A stretch of 64,000 nucleotides of DNA from Rehmannia glutinosa (Eukaryota > Streptophyta > Magnoliopsida > Lamiales > Orobanchaceae), in assembly GCA_016081115.2 (NCBI GenBank), contig CM071934.1:58451267-58515266 (forward strand), written 5' to 3'. The notes beneath the pieces are model-generated. The model was not told the DNA's origin and ran no database searches. It worked only from the letters and a program-made list of their open reading frames with translations. Of the stretch, positions 12,288-21,990 are shown piece by piece; the first letter of the stretch is position 1; every line of letters begins with the position of its first letter. Both the position numbers and the translations under genes were made by a program.

Positions 12288-13843
12288 TGTTGGGAAATTA
12301 TTTTGTAGATTTGATGAATGCCATGTAAAACTTAGAATAGAAAGTTGGCACCCCATTCTTGTTATAAATTGCATTGTAATAGATAGGGCTGGTAGAGCTT
12401 TGAGTCAAGTCACTATGCCTAAACATGCAAGAAGACAACCGGAGACTAAAAGGAAGACTACTTTGTGAGGGCTCGGTGTGGCAAAGAAGAGAAGACAGAA
12501 CTCGATCAAGGTGCGATTAAGATGAAGGCGAGTGAAGTATCGGTCAAGTCAACTCAAGATAGCCAAGTCTCAAGTTGAAGTGACAAAGAGTCATCCATGA
12601 TTGGAAGCGACTCTAAGTCACCTGGGAAGGCAAGGAAATGCGGTCAAGTCGAGATAATCGAAAGAGATCCGTTGTACGAAATGAAGAGAATTACTTAAAC
12701 AAGTAATACTTCCATACTACCTTTCTTGGAGTGCTCGAGTCCCAAAGCATGCAAAAGGAATAAACCAATGGGAAGCACTCGCACCGTGTCGAACTACGAA
12801 AAGTCAAGAATCGTTCATACGAGGAAACATAAATTCCAAGGATCGCAACAAGTCAAGCCAACGGCCACAAGTGACTTTCAAAATAAGCATATCTCTTCAA
12901 CGGGCGATTTTTGAAAGATCACTATAAAAGGCCGAGAATCACTGCGAGAGAAAGTTACCAACCCGAACCACGAACATTCAAGCTAACATTTGAATAACCA
13001 AGAATACTCTCAAGTCATTCAAGATCAATCCTCAAGCTTACATTACGAAGGAAATCAATCCAACACTCACTGTGAAGGAAAGACAACTTCAATCAGTTGA
13101 AGAGGAAACATTTGAAGAATCAAGGGGTCTACATTCCACGAAGTATTGTAGAAAGGTTCAAGGTCGAACCAGGCTTAAGCTATTTGGAGGGCTTCGTGAT
13201 CAAATCCAAGGAACTTAAGCAAGTGGGTACATGTAGTAGCAAGATAGTCGCCTGTGAAGAAGTTCCGAGTCGTACGAGAAGCCACCAGGTGTGACCAAGG
13301 CATCTCCGGATGAGTCCCAAAGGATCAAGTCACCGTGTGATCAAGACTTGTATCGGGTATTAACCACTCATGTATATTGATCAATACTTAGTGGATTCCT
13401 CCAGGATTGGAGAAGAGAGGAGTAGAAGAATTACCCCATCTTCGAACCTCTATAAAAACTTATTGTGTTATTTACATTTCAAACTTTAATTTCTCGCATC
13501 TTATTTTTATATCTCACGATAAATTTGCTATCCAATTGATAATCAATCGAGTGCTAAAACCAAGTATTAAAACAAACTTAACCAAATTCAAGGGTGTTAA
13601 GTCTTCCAATAAAACATATCACAGTCAAGTTAAGTCTTTAGTCAAAACAACGAGTTATTCTATCAACAACTCGATCAGAGTCATTGAGTGACTAACTCTG
13701 TTTGATTAACTAACTTAGCCGTCCATCAAGGACTCGGCTATGAAGTATTAACTCGAACATTTTTAAAAGGACTAAATCGAAAAATTGGTAAGGTTTATTC
13801 AACCCCCTTCTAAACCTTACACTCACACCCCTTGGGACCTACA
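12288..13843 (+). repeat. 3' LTR of Sirevirus A
   Basis: The 1556 bp LTR runs from TGTTGGGAAATT to GGGACCTACA, with TG...CA ends. It matches the solo LTR at 881-2456 and, in reverse, the LTRs at 24464-26508 and 40982-42045. The polypurine tract is adjacent on the left. It is followed by non-LTR sequence belonging to the gypsy element G. Confidence 0.9.
12923..12931 (+). promoter_or_regulatory. Candidate TATA box of the 3' LTR of A
   Basis: TATAAAAGG is at the same relative position as in the solo LTR. It is assigned by sequence and position only. Confidence 0.45.
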
Positions 13844-14142
13844 AATATTAATGATGAAACTACTTGGATCTTGTTGCTTAGGGAGTGGATTGGGGATGGA
13901 TTAGGAGATTTGTAAGGATTGTCGCTTTTGTGTATGGATGATCCCTTACTTGTTTCCTCATTCGTGCTTTCTTCACTAGCATCATCCTTCTTTTCAATTT
14001 TAGCAATACCAATTTCAAGATTAGTGATGGCTTGAGCTTGCACTTGGTTGACTAGGCAACACATCCTTTTTGATAAGATGTTGAGCTATTTCACCAACTT
14101 GCGTAGCCAATTGGCCGACTTGAGTCTCAATTCGCAAGAGAG

Positions 14143-14475
14143 TGTTGGGATTTGGTCTAGCATCCTGCCCGCAATGGGCTTTAAAGAGGCACAAGGCGCG
14201 GCCCGGATTCAAACTCGTGAGCACTTTGGATTGAACAGTTAAAGAAGAGCTTAAAGGATTTGATATGGACTACCTATACCAACGGATGCATCTTCTTTTC
14301 GGTGCCCATTACATAGAAACTACGAGGTTAAGCATGCTTGGCATGGAGTAGACATGGGATGGGTGACCCCTGTGAAGTTTTCGAGTGCGCGTGAGTAAGG
14401 ACAAAGCACGCTAGAAAAGACTCTTATTGGTTTGTGGGGGCGATCGTCAATCCAAAAAGCGCTTGAGGTCCAACA
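14143..14475 (+). repeat. 5' LTR of Cassandra
   Basis: The 333 bp LTR has TG...CA ends and carries the 5S-like segment at about 14284-14395. It is followed by the PBS. Confidence 0.85.
14284..14395 (+). ncRNA. 5S rRNA-derived sequence in Cassandra 5' LTR
   Basis: The segment begins GGATGCATC. It keeps blocks matching the plant 5S internal promoter: GGTTAAGCATGCTTGG (box A), GGAGTAGA (intermediate element) and GGATGGGTGACC (box C). The front half of the gene is diverged. It is a retroelement-borne derivative that may once have provided a Pol III promoter, not a genomic 5S gene. Confidence 0.75.
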
Positions 14476-14477
14476 AC

Positions 14478-14512
14478 CGGTATCGAGAGCGAGGTTATGG
14501 GTTCGAATTCCC
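14478..14512 (+). promoter_or_regulatory. Primer-binding site of Cassandra
   Basis: CGGTATCGAGAGCGAGGTT resembles the complement of the initiator Met-tRNA 3' end (canonical TGGTATCAGAGCC). It lies a few bases after the 5' LTR. It is followed by GGGTTCGAATTCCC, which looks like a tRNA B box. Confidence 0.6.
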
Positions 14513-14788
14513 TTGGAAGCACACTGCAATGGAGGTTTCAAGAGCGGTGGAACGAGATCTTTGGCGCAATGAGGTAAACGGACTAGAATTGAAGGATAGG
14601 TTGTCGGTGGCGGAATCGAGGTAAACAGATCGAACCGAAGGTGTAGGTTGTTGGGTGCCCTAATCGAGAGGCCGGGCATGACGCGACACTTGAACCCGAA
14701 GAAGTTGGCGTTAGAACCCGAGGAAGTTTGGCGGGCGACAAAGGTTGCCAAGCACCGGAGCCGGATGTTGGCGGTGTTGGGAGGGGAT

Positions 14789-15123
14789 TGTTGGGATTTG
14801 GTCCAAGATCTTGCCCGCAATGGCTTTAAAAGAGGCATGAGGCACGGCCCGTGATTCAAACTCGTGAGCACCGGATTGCATAGTTAAAAGAGAGCTTAAA
14901 GGATTGATATGGACTACCTATACCAACGGATGCATCTTATTTTCTCGGTGCCCATTACATAGAAACTCTAAGGTTGAGCGTGTTTGGCCTGGGTAGACAT
15001 GGGATGGGTGACAACCTAGGAAGTTTTCTAGGGTGCACGTGAGTAAGGACAATGTGCGCTAGAAAAGACTCGTGTTGGTTTGTGGGGACATCGTCAATCT
15101 CGAGAAAGCGCTTGAGGTCGACA
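14789..15123 (+). repeat. 3' LTR of Cassandra
   Basis: The 335 bp LTR has TG...CA ends, is preceded by GAGGGGAT and followed by the GAGAG target repeat. It contains a second 5S-derived segment. Confidence 0.85.
14928..15042 (+). ncRNA. 5S rRNA-derived sequence in Cassandra 3' LTR
   Basis: It starts GGATGCATC and retains AGGTTGAGCGTGTTTGG and GGATGGGTGAC, equivalents of 5S box A and box C. It is diverged from the 5' LTR copy by substitutions and small indels. Confidence 0.72.
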
Positions 15124-15390
15124 GAGAGAGGCCTCCAAGGATTCAAACTGTTTGTTATTCCACTCTTGTGCTTATTTGACTAACTTGAATAAAAGAATTC
15201 AAGCTCTCTTCTAATGTAATTCTTGATGGTCGCTCTTGATTGGTCGCCATTCCCGATGCTTATATAAACAACACTAAGAAAATAGATCAAACGCACCTTT
15301 GAGGAATAAACCTAACCTAGAAACAAATAAAAAAATCCAAATCTAGAAACACGGAAAATAAACACAATAATTAATATGCCTAAAGCCTTC

Positions 15391-15411
15391 CCCGCAACAG
15401 CGCCAAAATTT
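15391..15411 (-). promoter_or_regulatory. Primer-binding site of gypsy element G
   Basis: On the - strand TTTTGGCGCTGTTGCGGGG follows the LTR end by a few bases. This is the TTTGGCGCCGTTGCCGGGG-like sequence found after the 5' LTR of many plant Tat/Athila elements. Confidence 0.7.
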
Positions 15412-16870
15412 TGTTCGACCGCTAAACACCTAAATTAATCTAGGGCTCGCAAGAGCATGAGATCAATGGTAGGGTAGCAAGTTAACCACAAGTCGTCTCT
15501 CAGGAAGACTTAGGCGAAAATAATTATTGTGCATCACAAATAATATGAAGCAAATCCTAAACACTCTAACCAAATTTGTGATTATAATTAACTAAAGAAA
15601 AACAAGTAAAAAGACCCATTAAAACTAAACACAATTAAACCTGGAGAAAAAACGATATGGATAAAGCGTCTAGAATTTCAGAATCATGTCATCAAACTTT
15701 CAAGCGGAATATCGCTAATTAATCATGCGATTAACAAATATAACAAACAGTAAAAGCTAAACCTAGATCGATAACTCACGTATTCACAGATTAGGGCTAT
15801 CCCTAGGTAATTTGCTATTTTCATTTAGCCAGTTAGATAATACATTTCGATTCATATCTAACCCATTTGAATAAATTTAGTCCAGGAATAATATCTTCTC
15901 TCGATCTCAATCATTCCCTCAAAACAATCAAAAGTTGGTCAAACAATCATTCATCAAATAAAGCAATTTATTCAGGAAAGCAAATCAATTAGTCAATAAT
16001 CATGCTTGTTTGTTTGAATTAAATCATCCTAATCTAGAATAAGGAAATTAGTTCATGCTTGTATATGGATTCATCAATTCAACTGAGAGGAAGAGAGCAA
16101 TTATAAATATAACCATATAATAACAACAATCACCAAGCAATTGAAAATCGATATAAAGAAGATGGAGAAAGATTACGCTTTGATCTAGCCGCAAAATATC
16201 TCCGGTGGAAAAATAATCAATCCCCAATGTTGGATGGAAGAGAAAACTAGGGTTATAAAAGTGCTAAGAAGTAATGGTGTCCAAAAATATGGGCTCCCAA
16301 GTCCTATTTATAAGCTGAGTCCTAAACAAGGTGGAAGAGCAAAAATCGGAAGAAAATCGCGAATTTCGTGTTCGAATTTGCTCTCGGTGCCTTCTTATGA
16401 ATTGTATCTTTATCTCTTAGATTTTCATAGCCACTTGAATGACCTCAATATCAATTTTCTAGAGAGAGTCATGGCCAAAATACTAAGATGTGTCATTTCC
16501 AAAATCTCATCACTTGATTTTAATTTCCCATGATGTTAACCCATCCAAACATCTTCATTTGCATTTGGTACCAGAAATAGACATTGTAGAACTCTCTCTT
16601 AGCGTTCTAATGGCATAAGAATAAGGTCAATGTGACTTCGGATGAAAAAGTTATGTTCTAAATACGAATATTCTTTGTAGTCAGCACCTAAATGACTTTT
16701 CGACATTTCTTTCTCCAAAACTTGTTTTTTCCACCAAATCCTAGAAATCAACAAAATAACACAATGTAACACAAAAACATTCAAAGGCAAATAAAACACA
16801 CCAAAATATGTATAAATCATCACACAAAATACACACAAAACCATGCAAAACAAAGTACTACATTCATTCA
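15412..16870 (-). repeat. 5' LTR of gypsy element G
   Basis: The segment lies upstream (- strand) of the PBS. It ends in ACA next to it and probably begins TGAATGAATGTAG at 16870. It is AT-rich and has a TATA box about 560 bp in. No second copy is in the window, so the right boundary is set only by the TG dinucleotide and base-composition change. Confidence 0.55.
16301..16312 (-). promoter_or_regulatory. Candidate TATA box of the G LTR
   Basis: The - strand reads TATAAATAGGAC, a strong plant TATA match at a sensible place in the LTR. Confidence 0.5.
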
Positions 16871-17485
16871 TGCGTTGCTAGCATGTTTGCATGCCATGAT
16901 TGTTTTCTTATAAGATGATCTTTCAAATAGGCTCGATTGTGAGAGATGACAGGGCTAGTGTTACCTCCCCTACAGAGGTTGAGCTCTAAACGCCAAATGA
17001 GGCTCTCGGCAAATGGCGTCCCGCAACAACTTGATTCGAGCTAGCATGTTGGGGATAGGCCTCTATAGCTCCAATAACCGAAGCTTCCTTCTCATAGGAG
17101 CTTCAAGGAGCTCATGCAAAGGCCAAGAAGTATGAAGACGAAATACTCAAGGTAATCGAGAAGGTTGCACTTTCCATGCCTGAAGGAAGAAAATGAGCTT
17201 CGTTCGATCTTGAGGAAGACATTAAGGAACTTCCATCTCAAGCTACTCTTGTCTTAGGAATTAATTCAGCCGATGACCATGCTCTTGCTTTAACATCTGC
17301 TCAACCCAATGACGGGCGTTGAGACCTCGGTTCTTCAAGCCTGTGTGACTCGGGCTACCAATACTTCTAACCCTATTATGAAGACCACAAGTAGTGATTT
17401 TGAGGGCACCTTGCTCATCTGAAGAGGAGATGCCAAATCAAAAACGATTGATATGCTCGATTATGGCCTTGCTTAGTTTTGATTA
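16871..17485. other. Unassigned flanking DNA
   Basis: No recognisable protein, RNA or repeat is seen. Short fragments read as hydrophilic peptides on the + strand, but stops are frequent and no family is recognised. It borders the tandem array and may be the remains of the same older sequence. Confidence 0.3.
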
Positions 17486-18138
17486 TTTTGGTAACATCTC
17501 GAGCTCAACTCTTCCCATCGAATTTGTTAGCTTACCCCCAGGTGAATCTCAAATTCTTCCAAGGGATCTGAGTTAGTTAGAGCTCAACTCTCTACCCTTA
17601 GGGTTTGATAATTCACTAAAGGTTGAATTTCAAATTCCTTCCAAGGACGTCCAAGGTAGCTAGAGCTTAGCTTCACTCCTTAGAGATTTGATAGTTTACT
17701 CAATGTTGGATTTCAAATTCTTCCTATGGGCGCCCAATGTAGCTAAGGCTAAACCGTACTCCTCGGGGTTTGATAGCTTTCCCAAATGTGCCGAAGGTTG
17801 CTTCAGAGCTCAACTCTACTGCTCGGGGTTTGTTAGTTCACCCGGGTTGAATTTCGCTTTCCTCCCAAATATACCCAAGGTAGAAAAAGCTCAACTCTAC
17901 TCTTAGGGATTTTATAGTTCACCCAATGTTGAATTTCAAATTCTTTCCATGGGTGACAAAGGTATATAGAGCTCAACTCTACTCCTCGGGGTTTGATACT
18001 TCACCCAGGTTAATTTTAAATTGTTCCCTAGGCACTCAAGGTAGCTAGAGCTCACCTGCTCATATGGAATTTGATAGTTCACCCAAGGTTGAATTTCGAA
18101 TTCTTCCAAAGGGAGTTAGAGATCGTCCTACTCCTCAA
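17486..18138 (+). repeat. Tandem array, 70-83 bp units (left part)
   Basis: About eight degenerate units each contain variants of AGCTCAACTCTACTCCTCGG, GGTTTGATAGTTCACCCAAG, GTTGAATTTCAAATTCTTCC and a GGTAGCTAGAG spacer. Unit starts near 17502, 17581, 17664, 17747, 17817, 17888, 17969 and 18049 give periods of 79, 83, 83, 70, 71, 81 and 80 bp. The array stops at 18138 where the hAT-like terminus begins, and it resumes at 42353. Confidence 0.8.
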
Positions 18139-18307
18139 TAGAGATGTCAATAAGGGTCTAGCCCCGAGGACCGACCCAAGCCCAATCCTAAAAATTTAAA
18201 GATTGAGCCTATATTTCATAGGCCTTTATAACATGAGAGCTTTTTAGCCTCGACTCTAATGGCCCCGGAGCCCCAGGCTAGGGTTAGGGTAGGGCCGGAC
18301 CTTAGGG

Positions 18308-18934
18308 CTTTGAGAGCTTTATGAAATCATGAGTTGGAGCCATTTTCGGAAGATTTTACCGATTGAAACTTGAGAAACTTGACTTGTAAGAACTAGGGTT
18401 TGAACTCATTGCGGAGAGAATGCTCTTTCTTTCTTTGAAGATGAATAGGTTTGCGTGAGAGAGAGAAAGATGAAGTTTGGTATATAAGGGACGTGAAAGG
18501 ATAGTTTTGGAATTTGTAAATGTTGATCAAGATCAACGGTGCTGGATTAAGTCTTAAAATCGCATTAATTTCCCCACATTAAATGCAACAACATTTATAT
18601 CCAATCATATGGTTTCTTTGTGCATCTTTTATCTTGGCCGGTCATTATTACGCCGACGCGTCATTCTTGAAAACATTCCCGCTCGAATTAAAACGATTGT
18701 GTTTTTGTCACTTAGCTCATAAATGATTCAAAACTTATATCCAAAGTGACTCAACTCTCGCTTCTCTCTTCTCATGATGTAACTCAAGTGTCACTAACTC
18801 GATTGATTGACTTCCCGATAAGCTATTTTACTTGGTGAAATGTGAAATTTGCTCTTTTTCCATTTTCTCATCTTCTTTCTCTGTGATTGAGTCTTACGGG
18901 TATTCTAACTCACTCAATCAACCCCGACTCATTC
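18308..18934 (-). other. Spacer downstream of pol in B
   Basis: It aligns with C 31490-32100 and A 6810-7380 but has no ORF of its own. It contains the start of the 3' ORF (ACTCATGATTTC on the - strand, near 18330) and then breaks off. Confidence 0.5.
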
Positions 18935-19562
18935 TTGAGCTCTTCTAACCTTGATTCACATAATCGCTTTGTGAATATATCATTAACTTATTAGTTGAGA
19001 TGTATTCCAAGGTGATGTCTTTCTTTTCAACATGATCTCTTATAAAATGATATATGACATCAATGTGCTTTGTTCTTGAATGCAACACTTTGGATTTTGA
19101 GTGATTGCAATAGCACTTGTGTTATCACACATAATTGAAATCTCTTTTTCTTCAATATCATAATCCTCACTCTTGTCTCATCCATAAGACTTGGGCACAA
19201 TTTTGCCCGCAACTAGTACTTTTGGGTGGATGTTGCAATTGAATTTTGTTTCTTCTTGAACCAAGAAACCAATCTATTTCAAGAATTTGACATGTACCTC
19301 AAGTACTTTTCTGTCAACTCTACATCTAGCATAGTCTCGAGTCCGAGTATCCAACCAACCTTGAATCCTCCTTCCTTTGGATACCATAAGCCGACTTCCG
19401 ACATCCCTTCAAATACTTTAGGATTCTCTTAGCTACGATCATGTGACTTTCCTTTGGTGCAGATTGAAATCTTGCACATACACCTCTTGCAAATAAAATA
19501 ACTTTGCAATGATCCAATGAGGGCTCTATATCCGGTTTGATCAACAACTTTGCCATCTGCAT
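18935..19562 (-). pseudogene. pol: Sirevirus B RNase H, broken
   Basis: On the - strand this shows GVCARFQSAPKESH with AKRILKYLKGCRK and LVGYSDSRL (ORF 19326-19562). Then come degraded catalytic regions and a remnant of IFTK..LCESR near 18980. Several frameshifts are present. Domain order relative to RT matches A and E. Confidence 0.7.
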
Positions 19563-20400
19563 CCATGTCCATCTTGGATCAAGTATTCATTGGAATTTTC
19601 ACGAAGACTTCTCTTCCATACCAAATTTCTTCATCAAATCTCTCTGGTATACTTTGTTTGGCTTATGAAGGTTCCATCCTTCAATTGCTTGACTTGAAGT
19701 CCTAGGAAGAAATCCACTCTCCCATCATGCTCATCTCATATTTGCCTTGCAAGAAGTTTGAGAACTTGTCACACACTCTTTATTTGTTGAACCAAAAATG
19801 TTGTAATCAACATATATTTGAACAAGCAAGATACTCTCTCCATCTTGAATTCTAAAGAGTGTTCTATCAACCTTGCCTTTGGTGAATCCATTGTCGATTA
19901 GAAATTGAGACAATGTATCATACCATGCTCTCGGTGCTTGTTTCAATCCATACAATTCTTTCTTAAGCTTGTAGACCTTATCTCCAATAGTTTTATGCTC
20001 AAAACCTGGAGGTTGTTCAACATAGACTTCTTCCTCTAAAAATCCATTTAGAAATGCACTTTTCACATCCATTTGATATACGGTGAAGTTCTTGTGTGCA
20101 ACATAAGCAAGAAACATCATTATTGCTTCCAACCTTGCAAAAGCAAAGGTTTTATCAAAATGTATACCCTCTTCTTGGGAATACCCTTTGGCTACCAATC
20201 TTGCTTTGTTTCTTACAACGGATCCTTCCTCTTTCATCTTGTTTAAAAATGCATTTTATACCAATGACATTTTGGTGGGTTGGCCTTTGAACTAATTCCC
20301 TTACTTTGTTCCTTTCAAATTGATTCAACTCTTCTTGCATGGGATGAATCCAATGTGTCTCATCCAATGCTTGAGACACATCTTTAGGCTCTATCTGGGA
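19563..20400 (-). pseudogene. pol: Sirevirus B reverse transcriptase, catalytic motif YVDY
   Basis: The longest intact pol segment of B is an ORF at 19731-20237 (168 aa), preceded by an overlapping ORF at 20155-20379. Blocks in order are WIHPMQEELNQFERNKV, NKARLVAKGYSQEEGIHF, VYQMDVKSAFLNGFLEEEV, VEQPPGFEH, LYGLKQAPRAWYDTL and GFTKGKVDRTLF. Then comes VQIYVDYNIFGSTN, so the universal YVDD reads YVDY. That change removes one of the two catalytic Asp residues and alone would inactivate the polymerase. A frameshift follows in the FSNLMQ region. Confidence 0.82.
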
Positions 20401-21990
20401 AATAAAATAATGAAAATAGCTTCTTGTTGTGCTCGGATCTGGTTCTTATGCCATCTCTAACATCTCCAATAACTAACTCGGTGGATGGCTCTCGGCCATC
20501 TCACATCGAGTTGAGTAAGTATGATAGATTCAGTAGCCTCACATCTAAGTTTTCTTGAACAACTCTTTCATCTTCATTCGATGTAGACCTTCCATGTCTT
20601 TGAGATTCATCTATCTCATCCTCATCCGGATTGAGTGCTCTTATTTCGACTTCCACATAAGGACTCTTCTGCGCATAGTTGGTTGATTCAAACTTATCGC
20701 CTAACTATTCAATGTATTATCCATTCACATTAAGTTCATCAAAAACCACATGGATAGACTCTTCTATGACCATTGTCCTCTTGTTCAACACTCTATAGGC
20801 TTTACTCTCAAATTGAGTATCCCAAAAAGATACCTTCATCAACTTTAGCATCAAATGCCTTTAAATTGTCTTTGTCATTGTTATGGATGAAGCATTTACA
20901 TCCAAATATCCTGAAATATCCAACATTTGGCTTTCTCCATGTCCAAATCTCATAGGAGTCTTGGTCAATTGCCTATTAATCATGCATCTATTTTGAGTAC
21001 AACATGTTGTATTTATAGCATCGACCAAAATCTCTTAGGCAATCCACCTTCTTGACTAACATGGTCCTTGTAGCTTCCTTGAGAGTTTGTTCCTTCTTTC
21101 TACTTCATTCTCACGAGGAGTCCTTGCACCGATAACTCATGCGCAATACCATTTTCAACACAATAATGTGTTATTATCCCATTGACAAACTCGGTTCCCC
21201 TGTCTGATCTAATCTTTATAATGGTTTGACTCTTCTCATTTTGAACTATCTTCATCATTGAGGTAACTTTTGCAAAGTTTCCTTCTTTTTACGCATGAAA
21301 ATTGTCCATGTATATCTTGAATAATCATCCACCAAAGACTAAGGTGTATTTATTTCCATTGATGCTAGTGGCTCAATAGGACCAAATAAGTCCATATGCA
21401 ATGATGCAATATCCTTGTTGAAGAAGGACTTGACTTATCCTTGAATGAAGATTTGATTTGTTTTCCCATCGGCATGCATCACATACACTTTTCTTTTTGT
21501 ACACCGAATCGCGATCCTTCTACAAGATGACTCCTTACAAGCTTGTTGATTGTCTTGAAATTCGATGACTCAAACTTCTTGTGCCACAACCAACTTGATT
21601 CGGTGCTCTTTGCTAGCGGACATGTGCTTGGTGTAGCAAAGAGACCAATCTACTACATACATATTCTTTTGTCTTGATCCTTGCAGCACTATTTTTCATT
21701 GGATTTAGCATCTTTGATCTGCGTATCCCCATGTTGAATCCTACATTGAAGCATTTGTCACAGAGTTGGTGATACTTAGCGAGGTTGAAGTTGAGGCCTT
21801 CAACATAAGCAACATATGTGATTTCCAATCCATTTTTCTTGATGGATCTTGTGCCTTTGATCTCCCCCGAGCTTCATTACCTCCAAATATAACATTAGCA
21901 CCTCTAATCTCCTTGAATCATGACAGTTTTTGTTGTTTCTGTCATATGTCCGGAAATGTACCACTATCCATGTACCAGGTTCCTTAGCAC
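20401..21990 (-). pseudogene. pol: Sirevirus B integrase and protease-like site, broken
   Basis: On the - strand, WYMDS (about 21960-21980) is followed by the GAG-pre-integrase region with AYVEGLNFNLAKYHQLCDK and CSRLVSLLHQAHVR. The HHCC Cys pair lies in a CDACR-like segment near 21470. The core has a DLFGPIE-like stretch near 21390, and RTRGTEFVNG-like sequence lies near 21190. The C-terminal CFIHNND region is near 20870. Every block is in a different frame from the next. Confidence 0.65.

Larger units (their letters stand above)
1..13843 (+). mobile_element. Sirevirus A, Ty1/copia retrotransposon, 5' end outside window
   Basis: The order gag, integrase, RT, RNase H, long extra 3' ORF, polypurine tract, LTR is that of a Ty1/copia element. 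The large ORF between pol and the 3' LTR is typical of the Sirevirus (SIRE) genus. The 5' LTR, the PBS and the start of gag lie left of base 1. The copy is dead, with many frameshifts and stops. It is interrupted by a solo LTR of its own family at 881-2456. Its 3' LTR ends in CA at 13843, inside the gag of a gypsy element on the opposite strand, so A inserted into that element. The target-site duplication cannot be checked because the left flank is missing. The genus is inferred from gene order and residue patterns. Confidence 0.85.
14143..15123 (+). mobile_element. Cassandra-type TRIM retrotransposon, complete
   Basis: This is a 981 bp element with two LTRs (14143-14475 and 14789-15123) that both begin TGTTGGGATTTGG and end in CA. 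It has a PBS after the first LTR and a GAGGGGAT polypurine tract before the second. A perfect 5 bp target duplication GAGAG flanks it (14138-14142 and 15124-15128). Each LTR contains sequence derived from 5S rRNA, the defining trait of Cassandra. It encodes no protein and would need enzymes from another element. It sits inside the gag of element G. The two LTRs differ at many sites, so the insertion is old. Confidence 0.88.
13844..15250 (-). pseudogene. gag: Gag N-terminal fragment of gypsy element G, split by Cassandra
   Basis: Reading the - strand, a start ATG at 15248-15250 opens MATNQERPSRITLEESLNSF. After a frameshift and the Cassandra insertion the frame continues SLLRIETQVGQLATQVGEI and LIKKDVLPSQP. 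The ETQVGQLA...LPSQ pattern is the hallmark of Tat/Athila-type Ty3/gypsy gag proteins. A further ORF at 13810-14064 overlaps the Sirevirus end and carries EKKDDASEESTNEETSKGSS. The rest of the element is missing because Sirevirus A lies at 13843. The gag start lies about 140 bp downstream of the PBS, as expected. Confidence 0.65.

Noticed and set aside
14284..14395. Functional 5S rRNA gene
   Set aside because: Only the internal promoter half is well kept. The sequence lies inside a TRIM LTR with a second copy 644 bp away, so it is a Cassandra trait and not a genomic 5S gene.
14490..14515. tRNA gene suggested by GGGTTCGAATTCCC
   Set aside because: No acceptor stem, D arm or anticodon arm can be built around it. 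It is next to a primer-binding site in Cassandra.
14320..14871. 183 aa - strand ORF
   Set aside because: It is the longest ORF of that area but lies antisense across the Cassandra LTRs and 5S segment. It is not a gene.
17486..18138. CRISPR-like array
   Set aside because: Units are degenerate over their full length and are not separated by unique spacers. The DNA is plant nuclear.
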